Positions 45,379 through 53,740 of a DNA stretch of 64,000 bases are shown here, piece after piece; position 1 is the first letter of the stretch; every line of letters begins with the position of its first letter. Origin of the DNA: Cronobacter condimenti 1330 (lineage in GTDB: Bacteria; Pseudomonadota; Gammaproteobacteria; Enterobacterales; Enterobacteriaceae); assembly GCF_001277255.1 (NCBI RefSeq), contig NZ_CP012264.1:496001-560000 (forward strand). The letters are read 5' to 3'. The position numbers and the translations under genes were made by a program. The notes beneath the pieces are model-generated. The model was not told the DNA's origin, made no database searches, and was given only the letters and a program-made list of their open reading frames with translations.

Positions 45379-46902
45379 ATGTCTTCTCAGCCGTTCGTTA
45401 CGCAGCGCGACGTTGCGCTCGATAACGACACCACGCTTATGTCTACCACCGATCTGCAAAGTTATATCACCCACGCCAATGACGCCTTCGTCGAGGTCAG
45501 CGGATATACGCTTCAGGAGCTCACCGGCAGCCCGCACAATATGGTGCGTCATCCGGATATGCCAAAAGCCGCTTTTGCTGATATGTGGTACACGCTAAAG
45601 CAGGGCGAGCCCTGGACCGGCATCGTGAAAAACCGCTGTAAAAACGGCGATCACTACTGGGTGCGTGCAAACGTCGCCCCGATGGTGCGCGATGGCAACA
45701 TCACCGGCTTTATGTCCATTCGCACGAAAGCCAGCGCGCAGGAAATCGCTGCGGTAGAGCCGCTTTATCAGGCGCTGCGCGAAGGGCGCAAACCGCGCCG
45801 TCTCTTTAAAGGCCTGGTCCTGCGAAACGGCTGGTGGGGTAAACTGCCCGCGCTGCCGCTGCGCTGGCGTCTGCGCGGCGTGCTGGCCGCCCTGTTTGTC
45901 GCCTGGACCGCAGTGATGGCGTGTACCGGCGCGCCGCTGCTGGCGCCCGTTATCACGGCGGCAGTAATGCTGCTGCTGGGCGGCGCAGCGCTGGAGTGGC
46001 AGATTGTTCGCCCGGTAGAAAATGTGGCGCGGCAGGCGCTGCGTATCGCCACCGGCGAATCGCAAAGCGTGGCGCATATTCATCGCGTGGATGAAGTCGG
46101 CGTGACGCTGCGCGCAATCGGGCAGCTCGGCCTGATGTGCCGTTGGCTGATGAATGATGTGTCAGGGCAGGTGAGCAGTGTCCGTCGCGGCAGCGAAACG
46201 CTGGCGCGCGGGAATGATGATTTGAACGAACGCACCCGCCAGACGGTCGCGAATGTTCAGCAAACTGTCACGACCATGAACCAGATGGCGGCGTCGGTGC
46301 AGAACAATTCGGCCACCGCTGCGGCGGCAGACAAACTGTCCAGCGAGGCGAGCGACGCGGCGCGCCTTGGCGGGCAGACGATGGAAACCGTGGTCAACAC
46401 CATGGATGAGATTGCCGACAGCACCCAGCGCATCGGCTCCATTACCGCGCTGATTAATGACATCGCCTTCCAGACCAATATCCTGGCGCTCAATGCCGCG
46501 GTAGAGGCGGCGCGGGCGGGCGAGCAGGGCAAAGGCTTTGCGGTCGTGGCTGGTGAAGTACGCCATCTGGCGAACCGTAGCGCCAGCGCTGCTAACGATA
46601 TCCGCAAGCTTATTGATGCCAGCGCCAGTAAGGTGGAATCTGGCACGGTGCAGGTGCATGAAGCGGGCCGCACCATGCAGGATATCGTCAACCAGGTGGA
46701 GAACGTCACTCGCCTCATTGGCCAGATAAGCCAGGCGACCACAGAACAGGCCGACGGGCTTTCCGATCTCACCCGGGCGGTGGCGGAGCTGGACGCCATC
46801 ACCCGCAAAAATGCGGCGCTGGTGGAAGAGAGCGCCCAGGTGTCATCGATGGTGAAACACCGCGCCGGGCGTCTGCAAGACGCCGTCACGGTCCTGCATT
46901 AA
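45379..46902 (+). CDS. aer: Aerotaxis receptor Aer
   Basis: A 507-residue energy/redox chemoreceptor. The order is an N-terminal FAD-binding PAS domain (YITHANDAFVEVSGYTLQEL, then NMVRHPDMPKAAFADMW), a short membrane anchor at about residues 165-205, HAMP, and the cytoplasmic signalling helices with hairpin tip IAFQTNILALNAAVEAARAG. Length matches E. coli (506). The ATG at 45379 has AAGGA eight bases upstream; the frame is open further 5' but lies in the promoter. Confidence 0.95.
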   Translation: MSSQPFVTQRDVALDNDTTLMSTTDLQSYITHANDAFVEVSGYTLQELTGSPHNMVRHPDMPKAAFADMWYTLKQGEPWTGIVKNRCKNGDHYWVRANVAPMVRDGNITGFMSIRTKASAQEIAAVEPLYQALREGRKPRRLFKGLVLRNGWWGKLPALPLRWRLRGVLAALFVAWTAVMACTGAPLLAPVITAAVMLLLGGAALEWQIVRPVENVARQALRIATGESQSVAHIHRVDEVGVTLRAIGQLGLMCRWLMNDVSGQVSSVRRGSETLARGNDDLNERTRQTVANVQQTVTTMNQMAASVQNNSATAAAADKLSSEASDAARLGGQTMETVVNTMDEIADSTQRIGSITALINDIAFQTNILALNAAVEAARAGEQGKGFAVVAGEVRHLANRSASAANDIRKLIDASASKVESGTVQVHEAGRTMQDIVNQVENVTRLIGQISQATTEQADGLSDLTRAVAELDAITRKNAALVEESAQVSSMVKHRAGRLQDAVTVLH

Positions 46903-46910
46903 TCTCCCTG

Positions 46911-46935
46911 AAGGCGGCCCGTGCCGCCTTTTTTA
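46911..46935 (+). terminator. Rho-independent terminator of aer
   Basis: AAGGCGG and CCGCCTT arms with a six-base loop are followed by a run of T residues, nine bases after the aer stop. Confidence 0.9.
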
Positions 46936-47222
46936 TTCCCTCGCCGACATACTCTTATTTTGCATTTTGTGCGCTTTTAACGTGATCTTTATTTGTTGAT
47001 TTATTGTTAATGATAAATTAATTAAATGTATTAATTTAAATCCCTGCATTTGAAATTACTTTTTCCATCCTGCTGAAGCTTCAGAAAAAAATGCACCCGC
47101 CTCGCTGTAATTAGTTGCGCGATTAAGTGATCTGGCGCACGTTTGGCCGATCAATCACCGTTTATTAATAGTTAATGGCTATTGTTTAAGGCTTTTATAA
47201 AAGAAAAAAACGATCAAAGTCA

Positions 47223-47249
47223 TAAAGTTACGAAACGTCCGGACGATAA
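47223..47249 (+). promoter_or_regulatory. FliA (sigma-28) promoter of the MCP gene
   Basis: TAAAGTTA, an 11-base spacer and GACGATAA match TAAAGTTT-N11-GCCGATAA in all but two positions. The MCP start codon is about 98 bases downstream. Confidence 0.85.
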
Positions 47250-47346
47250 CGACCTTTGTCGATCCCCGTAGGTTCGGCGGATCACGTTATCCATCGCTGC
47301 GATTTCCGTTTCGCCAGCGCAAAATAACCCGTTCAACGGAGTGAAT

Positions 47347-48894
47347 ATGTCCATCCGCGATATAAAAATCCGCACAAAACTTATTTTCGCTTTTGCTTTC
47401 TTTATTGTTCTTCTACTCATCAGCGCCAGTTTATCGCTCGGCAGTCTTAGCCAGGCGAATAATAATATTCAGCAGATTGTGATAAAGGACTATCCCACTA
47501 CCGTTAAAGCTAATCAGCTTATTGAGAATTTCCAGAGCTTCGTCAGTACCCAGCAATTAATGTTGCTGGATCAAGACCAGCGCTGGACGCAACAGTCGCA
47601 GGCGCAGCTTAGCGCCATCAGCGGGCGCATCAGCGCGCTGCTCGCGGATCTGGATAAAACGCTGACCGACGACGCTTCGCGTCAGGCGCTGGCGCAGATT
47701 GCCGAGGTGCGTAAGCAGTATCTGGCCTCGCGGTTTCGTATTCTCGATGCGGTGAAACGCAATGACCGTAATGCGGCGATGGAGGAGATGATGTCTACCA
47801 CGCTGCAATTGCAGGCGGAATATACCGCGCGCGTACAGGCGCTGATTAAAATTCAGGACAGCCACATGCGCGAGGCGGGTGAAACGGTGGCGAACGATTA
47901 CAGCAGCAGCCGTGCGCTGATGATTGGACTGACGCTGCTTTGCGTGATGCTCGGCTCGCTGATGGGCTGGCTTATCGTGCGCGCGATTACGCGCCCGCTC
48001 GGCCAGGCGGTGGCGTTTGCCGAGGCGATTGCCGAAGGCGATCTGACCCGTTCCGTGACGGTGAACGGGCGTGATGAAACCGGCGTGCTGCTGCATGCGT
48101 TAATGGATATGAAGCAGCGTCTGCAGGCAATTGTGCGGGAGGTGCAGTACAGCGCTGAAAGTATCTCCAGCGCCGCGTCGCAGATTGTGGCGGGTAACCA
48201 GGATCTGGCAGCGCGCACCGAAGAGCAGGCAAGCTCCGTGGAACAGACTGCGGCTTCGATGGAGCAGATCACGTCAACTGTGAAAAACACCGCTGACAAC
48301 ACCAGCGAAGCGACGCGGCTCTCTTCCGACGCGGCGAGCGTGGTGAAAAGCAACGGCGAGATGATGCGCCAGGTGACGGACAAAATGCGCCTCATCCGCG
48401 GCACGTCCGATCGCATGTCAGACATCATCAACCTGATCGACGCCATCGCCTTCCAGACCAATATTCTGGCGCTGAACGCCGCCGTGGAAGCGGCGCGTGC
48501 GGGCGAGCACGGGCGCGGGTTTGCGGTCGTGGCGGGTGAAGTGCGTCAGCTTGCGCAGAAGAGCGCTTCGTCGGCAAGTGAGATCCGCGCGCTGATTGAG
48601 GACTCGACCGGCCAGACGCGCGAAGGGATGGAGCTTGTTGAGAAAGCGAGCGGCCTTCTGAACGGTATGGTGACCAACGTCGACGAAATGGACACGATCC
48701 TGCGGGAAATCGCACAGGCAAGTCGTGAACAGACTGATGGCATTTCGCAGATTAACAGCGCTATCGGCATGATTGACACCACCACGCAGCAAAACTCTGC
48801 GCTGGTGGAGGAGTCGGTCGCGGCGGCTTCTTCACTGAACGACCAGGCGCATAGTTTAAAAGCGCTGGTAAAAGTGTTCCGCCTCAGCGCCTGA
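47347..48894 (+). CDS. Methyl-accepting chemotaxis protein (Tar/Tsr class)
   Basis: A 516-residue chemoreceptor: TM1 at about 12-32, a periplasmic four-helix-bundle sensor (33-189), TM2 at 190-211, HAMP, methylation helices (EEQASSVEQTAASMEQITST) and hairpin IAFQTNILALNAAVEAARAG. It ends FRLSA and lacks the NWETF-type pentapeptide that tethers CheR/CheB in Tar and Tsr, so it probably depends on high-abundance receptors for adaptation. The ligand is unknown. Start at the ATG 47347 with GGAG upstream. E. coli has no gene between aer and nfeR, so this is an accessory insertion. Confidence 0.9.
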   Translation: MSIRDIKIRTKLIFAFAFFIVLLLISASLSLGSLSQANNNIQQIVIKDYPTTVKANQLIENFQSFVSTQQLMLLDQDQRWTQQSQAQLSAISGRISALLADLDKTLTDDASRQALAQIAEVRKQYLASRFRILDAVKRNDRNAAMEEMMSTTLQLQAEYTARVQALIKIQDSHMREAGETVANDYSSSRALMIGLTLLCVMLGSLMGWLIVRAITRPLGQAVAFAEAIAEGDLTRSVTVNGRDETGVLLHALMDMKQRLQAIVREVQYSAESISSAASQIVAGNQDLAARTEEQASSVEQTAASMEQITSTVKNTADNTSEATRLSSDAASVVKSNGEMMRQVTDKMRLIRGTSDRMSDIINLIDAIAFQTNILALNAAVEAARAGEHGRGFAVVAGEVRQLAQKSASSASEIRALIEDSTGQTREGMELVEKASGLLNGMVTNVDEMDTILREIAQASREQTDGISQINSAIGMIDTTTQQNSALVEESVAAASSLNDQAHSLKALVKVFRLSA

Positions 48895-48895
48895 C

Positions 48896-48928
48896 AGACC
48901 GCGGCGGTGGCAGGCCACCGCCGTTCTG
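48896..48928. terminator. Shared hairpin between convergent MCP gene and nfeR
   Basis: GGCGGTGGC and GCCACCGCC form a perfect nine-base stem around AG, extended by CAGA/TCTG outer arms. It sits exactly between the two convergent stop codons and probably ends or stabilises both transcripts. Confidence 0.75.
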
Positions 48929-48929
48929 G

Positions 48930-49463
48930 TTAGTCGAGCTGGGAAATATCCAGCGCGGCCTGATCGATGATCCCGATAATCTGCTTTAACGTCTCCGGGC
49001 TGATTTGCGCCTGATTCACTTTTAAATCCAGCACCGCTTTCATATTGTCGAGCGCCCGTTTCATCTGCGGATCTTTACGCAGCTGATGCCCGATAGCGCG
49101 CGCCCGCATTCGCGCATGAATATGCGTCAGCGTCTCGCGGTTTTCTTCAAGCCAGGCGCGGCCCGCGTCAGTAATAGCAATCTTCTTGCGGCCAGTGTCC
49201 TCTTCATGCTGCGCGATAAACCCTTGCGCCTCCAGCGCGTCGAGCGTCGGGTAGACCACGCCAGGGCTTGGCGCATAGTGGCCCGCGGTGAGCGTTTCGA
49301 TGGCTTTGATGAGCTCATAGCCGTGGCTCGCGCCGCCGCAGAGGATATCCAGCATCACCAGGCGCAGTTCGCCATTGCCGAAAAAGCGCGGGCGGCGGTG
49401 GCCGTCTGGCCCGTGGCGGCCTTCACGGCGGGGGGATGAAGCGTGGTGGTCGTCAGAACGCAT
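48930..49463 (-). CDS. nfeR: Nickel/iron-responsive PadR-family regulator NfeR (YqjI)
   Basis: A 177-residue PadR-family winged-helix repressor. The core ELRLVMLDILCGGASHGYELIK, SPGVVYPTLDALE and the C-terminal helix ending AALDISQLD match E. coli YqjI, which represses itself and yqjH and is inactivated by nickel. The E. coli protein (207 residues) has a long Cys/His-rich N-terminal extension; here the tail is about 26 residues, has four histidines (HH, RHG, GHRR) and no cysteine. It is divergent from nfeF, with palindromes between. Confidence 0.92.
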   Translation of the reverse strand: MRSDDHHASSPRREGRHGPDGHRRPRFFGNGELRLVMLDILCGGASHGYELIKAIETLTAGHYAPSPGVVYPTLDALEAQGFIAQHEEDTGRKKIAITDAGRAWLEENRETLTHIHARMRARAIGHQLRKDPQMKRALDNMKAVLDLKVNQAQISPETLKQIIGIIDQAALDISQLD

Positions 49464-49484
49464 GGCAATCTCTCCGTTTAAAAC

Positions 49485-49494
49485 AGATATATCT
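49485..49494. promoter_or_regulatory. Candidate NfeR operator, nfeR side
   Basis: The perfect ten-base palindrome AGATATATCT lies 22-31 bases upstream of the nfeR start codon. An identical palindrome lies next to nfeF, and another TATATCT copy overlaps at 49500, consistent with autorepression by a PadR dimer. Confidence 0.7.
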
Positions 49495-49640
49495 TAACTA
49501 TATCTTTTTTTCTCAGTTACGTCTTAAAAATGCAGCATTAAAAAATAACTTAATGAAAGGTAAACATTAATTTTTGATTAGTGACAGCCTGTGCGCTTTT
49601 TGTGCGGCCTATCTAAAAAAGGCTTGCCATTTGAGTTATT

Positions 49641-49659
49641 GGCAATCATTATCATTTAC
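49641..49659. promoter_or_regulatory. Fur box upstream of nfeF
   Basis: GGCAATCATTATCATTTAC, read on the opposite strand, matches the 19-base Fur consensus GATAATGATAATCATTATC at 14 positions. It sits between the nfeR and nfeF start sites about 50 bases before the nfeF start, agreeing with the known iron control of yqjH. Confidence 0.75.
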
Positions 49660-49665
49660 GACAAT

Positions 49666-49679
49666 TTAGATATATCTAA
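49666..49679. promoter_or_regulatory. Candidate NfeR operator, nfeF side
   Basis: The perfect 14-base palindrome TTAGATATATCTAA contains the same AGATATATCT core as the site beside nfeR and lies about 28 bases before the NfeF start codon, next to the Fur box. Confidence 0.72.
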
Positions 49680-49706
49680 TTTACCGTTTACGTTGGCAGG
49701 TTGATG

Positions 49707-50468
49707 ATGAATCAGACAACTCATTTTCCGCAGCGCGTGCGTAACGCGCTGCGTTTTCGCGAAATCACGGTGCTGCGCAATGAACGCGTCAGCGGGTTTC
49801 AGCGTGTCGTGTTCGGCGGCGACTCACTGGCCGGTTTCACCTCATGCGGCTTTGATGACCATATCAAAGTGTTCTTCCCGCAGGAGGGCGTCCCGTTCGT
49901 CGCGCCTGAAGTGACAGACGAAGGCATTGTCTGGGCAAGCGATGTGCGTCCGCCGTCACGCGATTACACGCCGCTCTTTGATGAGGCGCGCCAGGAACTG
50001 ACTATCGATTTTTACGTGCATGACGCGGGTGTCGCGAGCGACTGGGCGGTCGCGGCAAAACCGGGCGATACGCTTTGTATCGGCGGGCCGCGCGGCTCGC
50101 TGGTTGTGCCAGAAGATTACGCCTGGCAGCTTTATGTGTGCGATGAGTCCGGTATGCCCGCACTGCGTCGACGCCTTGAGGCGCTGCGCGCGCAGGCGAA
50201 ACCGGTGCAGGTTGAGGCTATCGTGACGGTGGCTGATGAATCCCTGAAGGGTTATCTGTCGCACCTCAGTGAGTTCGCTATCCACTGGGTGGTCGGTCAC
50301 GACGTGCGGGCAATAGAAGAAAAACTGGCGACGCTGACCGTCCCAGAGGATGACTATTACCTCTGGATAACCGGTGAAGGTAAGGTCGTCAAACACGTCA
50401 GTGAACCGTTTGAAGGCCGCGTCAACGCGCAGTTGATGCGTGCGGCGGCGTACTGGCACAGCAAATAA
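49707..50468 (+). CDS. nfeF: NADPH-dependent ferric-chelate reductase NfeF (YqjH)
   Basis: A 253-residue siderophore-interacting-protein (SIP) family flavoreductase. The FAD-binding RPPSRDYTPL is near residue 76 and the C-terminal YLWITGEGKVVK motif is intact. It reduces ferric chelates including ferric enterobactin derivatives. Three in-frame starts lie close together (TTG 49701, ATG 49704, ATG 49707); the last has the best spacing to AGG and matches E. coli MNxTxxxPQRVRN. Divergent from nfeR. Confidence 0.93.
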   Translation: MNQTTHFPQRVRNALRFREITVLRNERVSGFQRVVFGGDSLAGFTSCGFDDHIKVFFPQEGVPFVAPEVTDEGIVWASDVRPPSRDYTPLFDEARQELTIDFYVHDAGVASDWAVAAKPGDTLCIGGPRGSLVVPEDYAWQLYVCDESGMPALRRRLEALRAQAKPVQVEAIVTVADESLKGYLSHLSEFAIHWVVGHDVRAIEEKLATLTVPEDDYYLWITGEGKVVKHVSEPFEGRVNAQLMRAAAYWHSK

Positions 50469-50592
50469 TCACGTTTAGCTGCGGGGAAAAGCAGTGATGC
50501 TTTTTTCCGCAGAATATCCCTTCTTTTTTTGTCACTTCCGGACGTATAATCGCCGCCCTTTGTCGATTTTTTGCCATTTTTCCGGAAGCACT

Positions 50593-52746
50593 ATGAGTTC
50601 CCTGAGCCTGATCCAGCCGGATCGCGATCTGTTCTCCTGGCCCCAGTACTGGGCCGCCTGTTTTGGGCCTGCGCCCTATTTACCCATGTCGCGCGAGGAG
50701 ATGGACCAGCTCGGCTGGGACAGCTGCGATATTATTCTCGTCACCGGCGACGCCTATGTTGATCATCCGAGCTTCGGTATGGCCATTTGTGGCCGTATGC
50801 TTGAGGCGCAGGGATTTCGTGTGGGGATCATTGCCCAGCCGGACTGGAATACCAAAGAGGATTTCATGCGGCTTGGCAAGCCGAATCTGTTTTTCGGCGT
50901 GACGGCCGGCAATATGGATTCGATGATCAACCGCTACACGGCCGATCGTAAACTGCGTCACGACGACGCCTACACGCCGGATAACGAAGCCGGGAAGCGC
51001 CCGGATCGTGCGACGCTCGTTTATACCCAGCGCTGTAAAGAGGCGTGGAAAGACGTGCCGGTAATTTTAGGCGGTATTGAAGCAAGCCTGCGACGCACCG
51101 CGCATTACGATTACTGGTCTGATACCGTGCGCCGTTCGGTGCTGGTGGATTCCAAAGCCGATATGCTGATTTTCGGCAACGGCGAGCGTCCGCTGGTGGA
51201 AGTGGCGCATCGTCTGGCGGCGGGCGAGCCGATAAGCACTATCCGTGAGGTGCGCAACACGGTCATTATGCTTAAAGAGGCGCTGCCGGGCTGGTCTGGC
51301 GTCGACTCTACGCGTCTCGACACGCCGGGGCGCATCGATCCTATTCCGCATCCTTATGGCGAGGATCTGCCCTGTGCCGAGGGCAATAAGCCGGAAAAAC
51401 CGGCGGCGAAAGCCGTTACCGTGCAGCCGCCGCGCCCGAAGCCGTGGGAAAAAACCTACGTGCTGCTGCCGTCGTATGAAAAAGTGAAAGGCGACAAAGT
51501 GCTCTACGCGCACGCCTCGCGCATTCTGCATCACGAAACGAATCCCGGCTGTGCCCGCGCGCTGATGCAAAAGCATGGCGATCGCTTTATCTGGATAAAC
51601 CCACCTGCGATCCCGTTATCAACGGAAGAGATGGACAGCGTATTTGCGCTGCCGTACCAGCGCGTGCCGCACCCGGCGTACGGTAAAAAGCGTATTCCGG
51701 CGTATGAAATGATCCGCTTCTCAGTGAATATCATGCGCGGCTGCTTTGGCGGCTGTTCGTTCTGTTCCATTACCGAGCACGAAGGGCGCATCATTCAGAG
51801 CCGCTCGGAAGACTCCATCATTAATGAGATAGAGGCTATCCGTGATTCGGTGCCAGGGTTTACCGGTGTCATTTCCGATCTCGGCGGGCCGACCGCCAAC
51901 ATGTATATGCTGCGCTGCACCTCGCCGCGCGCCGAACAGACCTGCCGCCGCCTCTCCTGCGTCTACCCGGATATCTGCCCGCATATGGATACCGATCACA
52001 CGCCGACGATCAATCTCTACCGCCGCGCCCGCGATCTCAGTGGCATCAAGAAGATCCTGATCGCCTCCGGTGTGCGTTACGATCTCGCCGTGGAAGATCC
52101 ACGTTATATCAAAGAGCTGGCGACCCATCACGTTGGGGGTTACCTGAAGATAGCGCCGGAGCATACCGAAGAAGGGCCGCTGTCGAAAATGATGAAGCCG
52201 GGCATGGGCAGCTATGACCGCTTTAAAGAACTGTTCGATACGTATTCAAAGCAGGCGGGGAAAGAGCAGTATCTGATCCCGTATTTCATCTCCGCGCACC
52301 CCGGCACGCGCGATGAAGATATGGTGAATCTGGCGTTATGGCTCAAGCAGCGCCGCTTCCGGCTCGATCAGGTGCAGAACTTCTATCCGTCGCCGCTCGC
52401 TAACTCGACGACGATGTATTACACCGGTAAAAATCCGCTCGGGAAAATCGGCTACAAAAGCGAAGATGTGGTGGTGCCGAAAGGCGACCGTCAGCGACGG
52501 CTGCATAAAGCGCTGCTGCGCTATCACGATCCGGCTAACTGGCCGTTGATTCGCGAGGCGCTGGAAGCCATGGGCAAAAAGCATCTGATTGGTTCGCGCC
52601 GCGACTGTCTGGTGCCCGCGCCAACCCTTGAAGAGATGCGCGCCGCGAAGCGTCAGTATCGCAAAACCCAGCCAGCGCTGACCAGGCATACGCCGGTCAG
52701 CCATCAGCGCCAGACGCTGCCGAAGACCAGGAAAACGGCGCGTTAA
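50593..52746 (+). CDS. ygiQ: Radical SAM protein YgiQ
   Basis: A 717-residue radical-SAM protein (UPF0313) with the cluster motif CFGGCSFC (CxxxCxxC) near residue 377, an N-terminal cobalamin-type-looking Rossmann domain and a C-terminal extension rich in Lys/Arg/Thr. The substrate is unknown. The ATG at 50593 fits MSSLSLIQPDRDLFSWPQYW; an in-frame extension of 33 codons lies in the promoter. In E. coli ygiQ is far from nfeF, so the junction upstream is a synteny break. Confidence 0.92.
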   Translation: MSSLSLIQPDRDLFSWPQYWAACFGPAPYLPMSREEMDQLGWDSCDIILVTGDAYVDHPSFGMAICGRMLEAQGFRVGIIAQPDWNTKEDFMRLGKPNLFFGVTAGNMDSMINRYTADRKLRHDDAYTPDNEAGKRPDRATLVYTQRCKEAWKDVPVILGGIEASLRRTAHYDYWSDTVRRSVLVDSKADMLIFGNGERPLVEVAHRLAAGEPISTIREVRNTVIMLKEALPGWSGVDSTRLDTPGRIDPIPHPYGEDLPCAEGNKPEKPAAKAVTVQPPRPKPWEKTYVLLPSYEKVKGDKVLYAHASRILHHETNPGCARALMQKHGDRFIWINPPAIPLSTEEMDSVFALPYQRVPHPAYGKKRIPAYEMIRFSVNIMRGCFGGCSFCSITEHEGRIIQSRSEDSIINEIEAIRDSVPGFTGVISDLGGPTANMYMLRCTSPRAEQTCRRLSCVYPDICPHMDTDHTPTINLYRRARDLSGIKKILIASGVRYDLAVEDPRYIKELATHHVGGYLKIAPEHTEEGPLSKMMKPGMGSYDRFKELFDTYSKQAGKEQYLIPYFISAHPGTRDEDMVNLALWLKQRRFRLDQVQNFYPSPLANSTTMYYTGKNPLGKIGYKSEDVVVPKGDRQRRLHKALLRYHDPANWPLIREALEAMGKKHLIGSRRDCLVPAPTLEEMRAAKRQYRKTQPALTRHTPVSHQRQTLPKTRKTAR

Positions 52747-52753
52747 GCCCATA

Positions 52754-52780
52754 AAAAAAGCACCGCTCGCGGTGCTTTTT
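52754..52780. terminator. Bidirectional terminator between ygiQ and ridA
   Basis: AAAAAGCACCG and CGGTGCTTTTT arms with a four-base loop have A/T runs on both sides, so the hairpin can end transcripts of both convergent genes. It occupies the only space at the rearrangement junction relative to E. coli. Confidence 0.9.
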
Positions 52781-52800
52781 CTTTTATGCCAGCGTGATGC

Positions 52801-53187
52801 TTAACGACGAACCGCGATGGCTTCGATTTCGATTTTCACATCTTTCGGCAGACGCGCCACCTCGACGCAGGAGCGCGCCGGGAAGGTGGCGTTGTGCTCG
52901 GTGAAAAACGCTTCGTAAGTGGCGTTGACGGTCGCGAAATCATTGAGATCTTTTACGAATACCGTGGTTTTTACGATATCGCCCACTTTCAGGCCAGCGG
53001 CTTCGATAATCGCTTTCACGTTATCGAGCGACTGGCGCGCCTGTGCGGCAATGTCGTCCGGCACGCTGCCGGATTTCGGATCCACCGGGATCTGCCCGGA
53101 GGTGATAACCATGTTGCCCAGATCGACGGCCTGAACATACGGGCCGATTGCTGCGGGTGCATTTTCCGTGGCGATAGTGCGGGACAT
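52801..53187 (-). CDS. ridA: Enamine/imine deaminase RidA
   Basis: A 128-residue RidA/YjgF trimeric deaminase that hydrolyses reactive 2-aminoacrylate released by PLP enzymes. The catalytic arginine is in PARSCVEVARLPKDV (about R105), with the conserved C-terminal IEIEAIAV. AGGAG precedes the ATG. It follows pyrBI, as in E. coli. Confidence 0.96.
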   Translation of the reverse strand: MSRTIATENAPAAIGPYVQAVDLGNMVITSGQIPVDPKSGSVPDDIAAQARQSLDNVKAIIEAAGLKVGDIVKTTVFVKDLNDFATVNATYEAFFTEHNATFPARSCVEVARLPKDVKIEIEAIAVRR

Positions 53188-53260
53188 AATTTCTCCTGAA
53201 GTTAACAGCGGTAAGGCTCCCGCTCATTATAGGGAGCCAGGAGGCCTTTGCCAGCCACAA

Positions 53261-53722
53261 TTAATCCGCGAGCACGACGTGACGGGCGAACTCTTTCTCG
53301 CAATATTTACACTTCAGCTGTACCGCCTCACCGCGGGTTTTCACCGCGAAGCTGGACGCGACTGGCTCAATGCGGCTAATGCAGTTGCCGTTCGGGCAGA
53401 CCAGCACATTGTCGATACGATCCGGCAGGCTCGGCTTGCTCTTGCCCACCACTTCATAATCGTCGATGCGGTTGACCGTCGCCTGCGGTGCGTAGAGCGC
53501 GAGCTGGTTTACCTGCTCGTCGGTCAAAAAGGTGTTCTCAATCTTGATCAAATCTTTGCGGCCCATCTCGCCGGAGGGCAGGTTAAGGCCGATAGTGATG
53601 CGCTGATCCGTTTCGGTAAGCTTAAACAGGGAAAGCAGCTTAAAACCGACCTGCGCCGGGATATGGTCAATCACTGTGCCGCGGCGAATGGCTTCTACCT
53701 GAAGTTTATTGTCATGTGTCAT
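53261..53722 (-). CDS. pyrI: Aspartate carbamoyltransferase regulatory chain PyrI
   Basis: A 153-residue allosteric subunit of ATCase. The N-terminal nucleotide-binding domain senses CTP/ATP, and the C-terminal zinc domain has cysteines C109, C114, C138 and C141 (VCPNGNC and CKYC), which hold the interface with PyrB. It starts 18 bases after pyrB in the pyrLBI operon. Confidence 0.97.
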   Translation of the reverse strand: MTHDNKLQVEAIRRGTVIDHIPAQVGFKLLSLFKLTETDQRITIGLNLPSGEMGRKDLIKIENTFLTDEQVNQLALYAPQATVNRIDDYEVVGKSKPSLPDRIDNVLVCPNGNCISRIEPVASSFAVKTRGEAVQLKCKYCEKEFARHVVLAD

Positions 53723-53740
53723 GAGCTTCTCCTTACAGCG

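Larger units (their letters stand above)
46903..47346. other. AT-rich intergenic region between aer and the MCP gene
   Basis: The 444-base gap contains the aer terminator, then about 250 bases strikingly richer in A and T than anything nearby (46960-47220, e.g. TTGTTAATGATAAATTAATT), and finally a FliA promoter for the MCP. No open frame with a ribosome site was found. The AT-rich block may be H-NS-bound or mark the edge of an insertion. Confidence 0.65.

Noticed and set aside
50469..50592. tRNA gene beside nfeF (E. coli has ileX there)
   Set aside because: No acceptor stem, T-loop GTTCGA-type motif or CCA end was found in this short interval.
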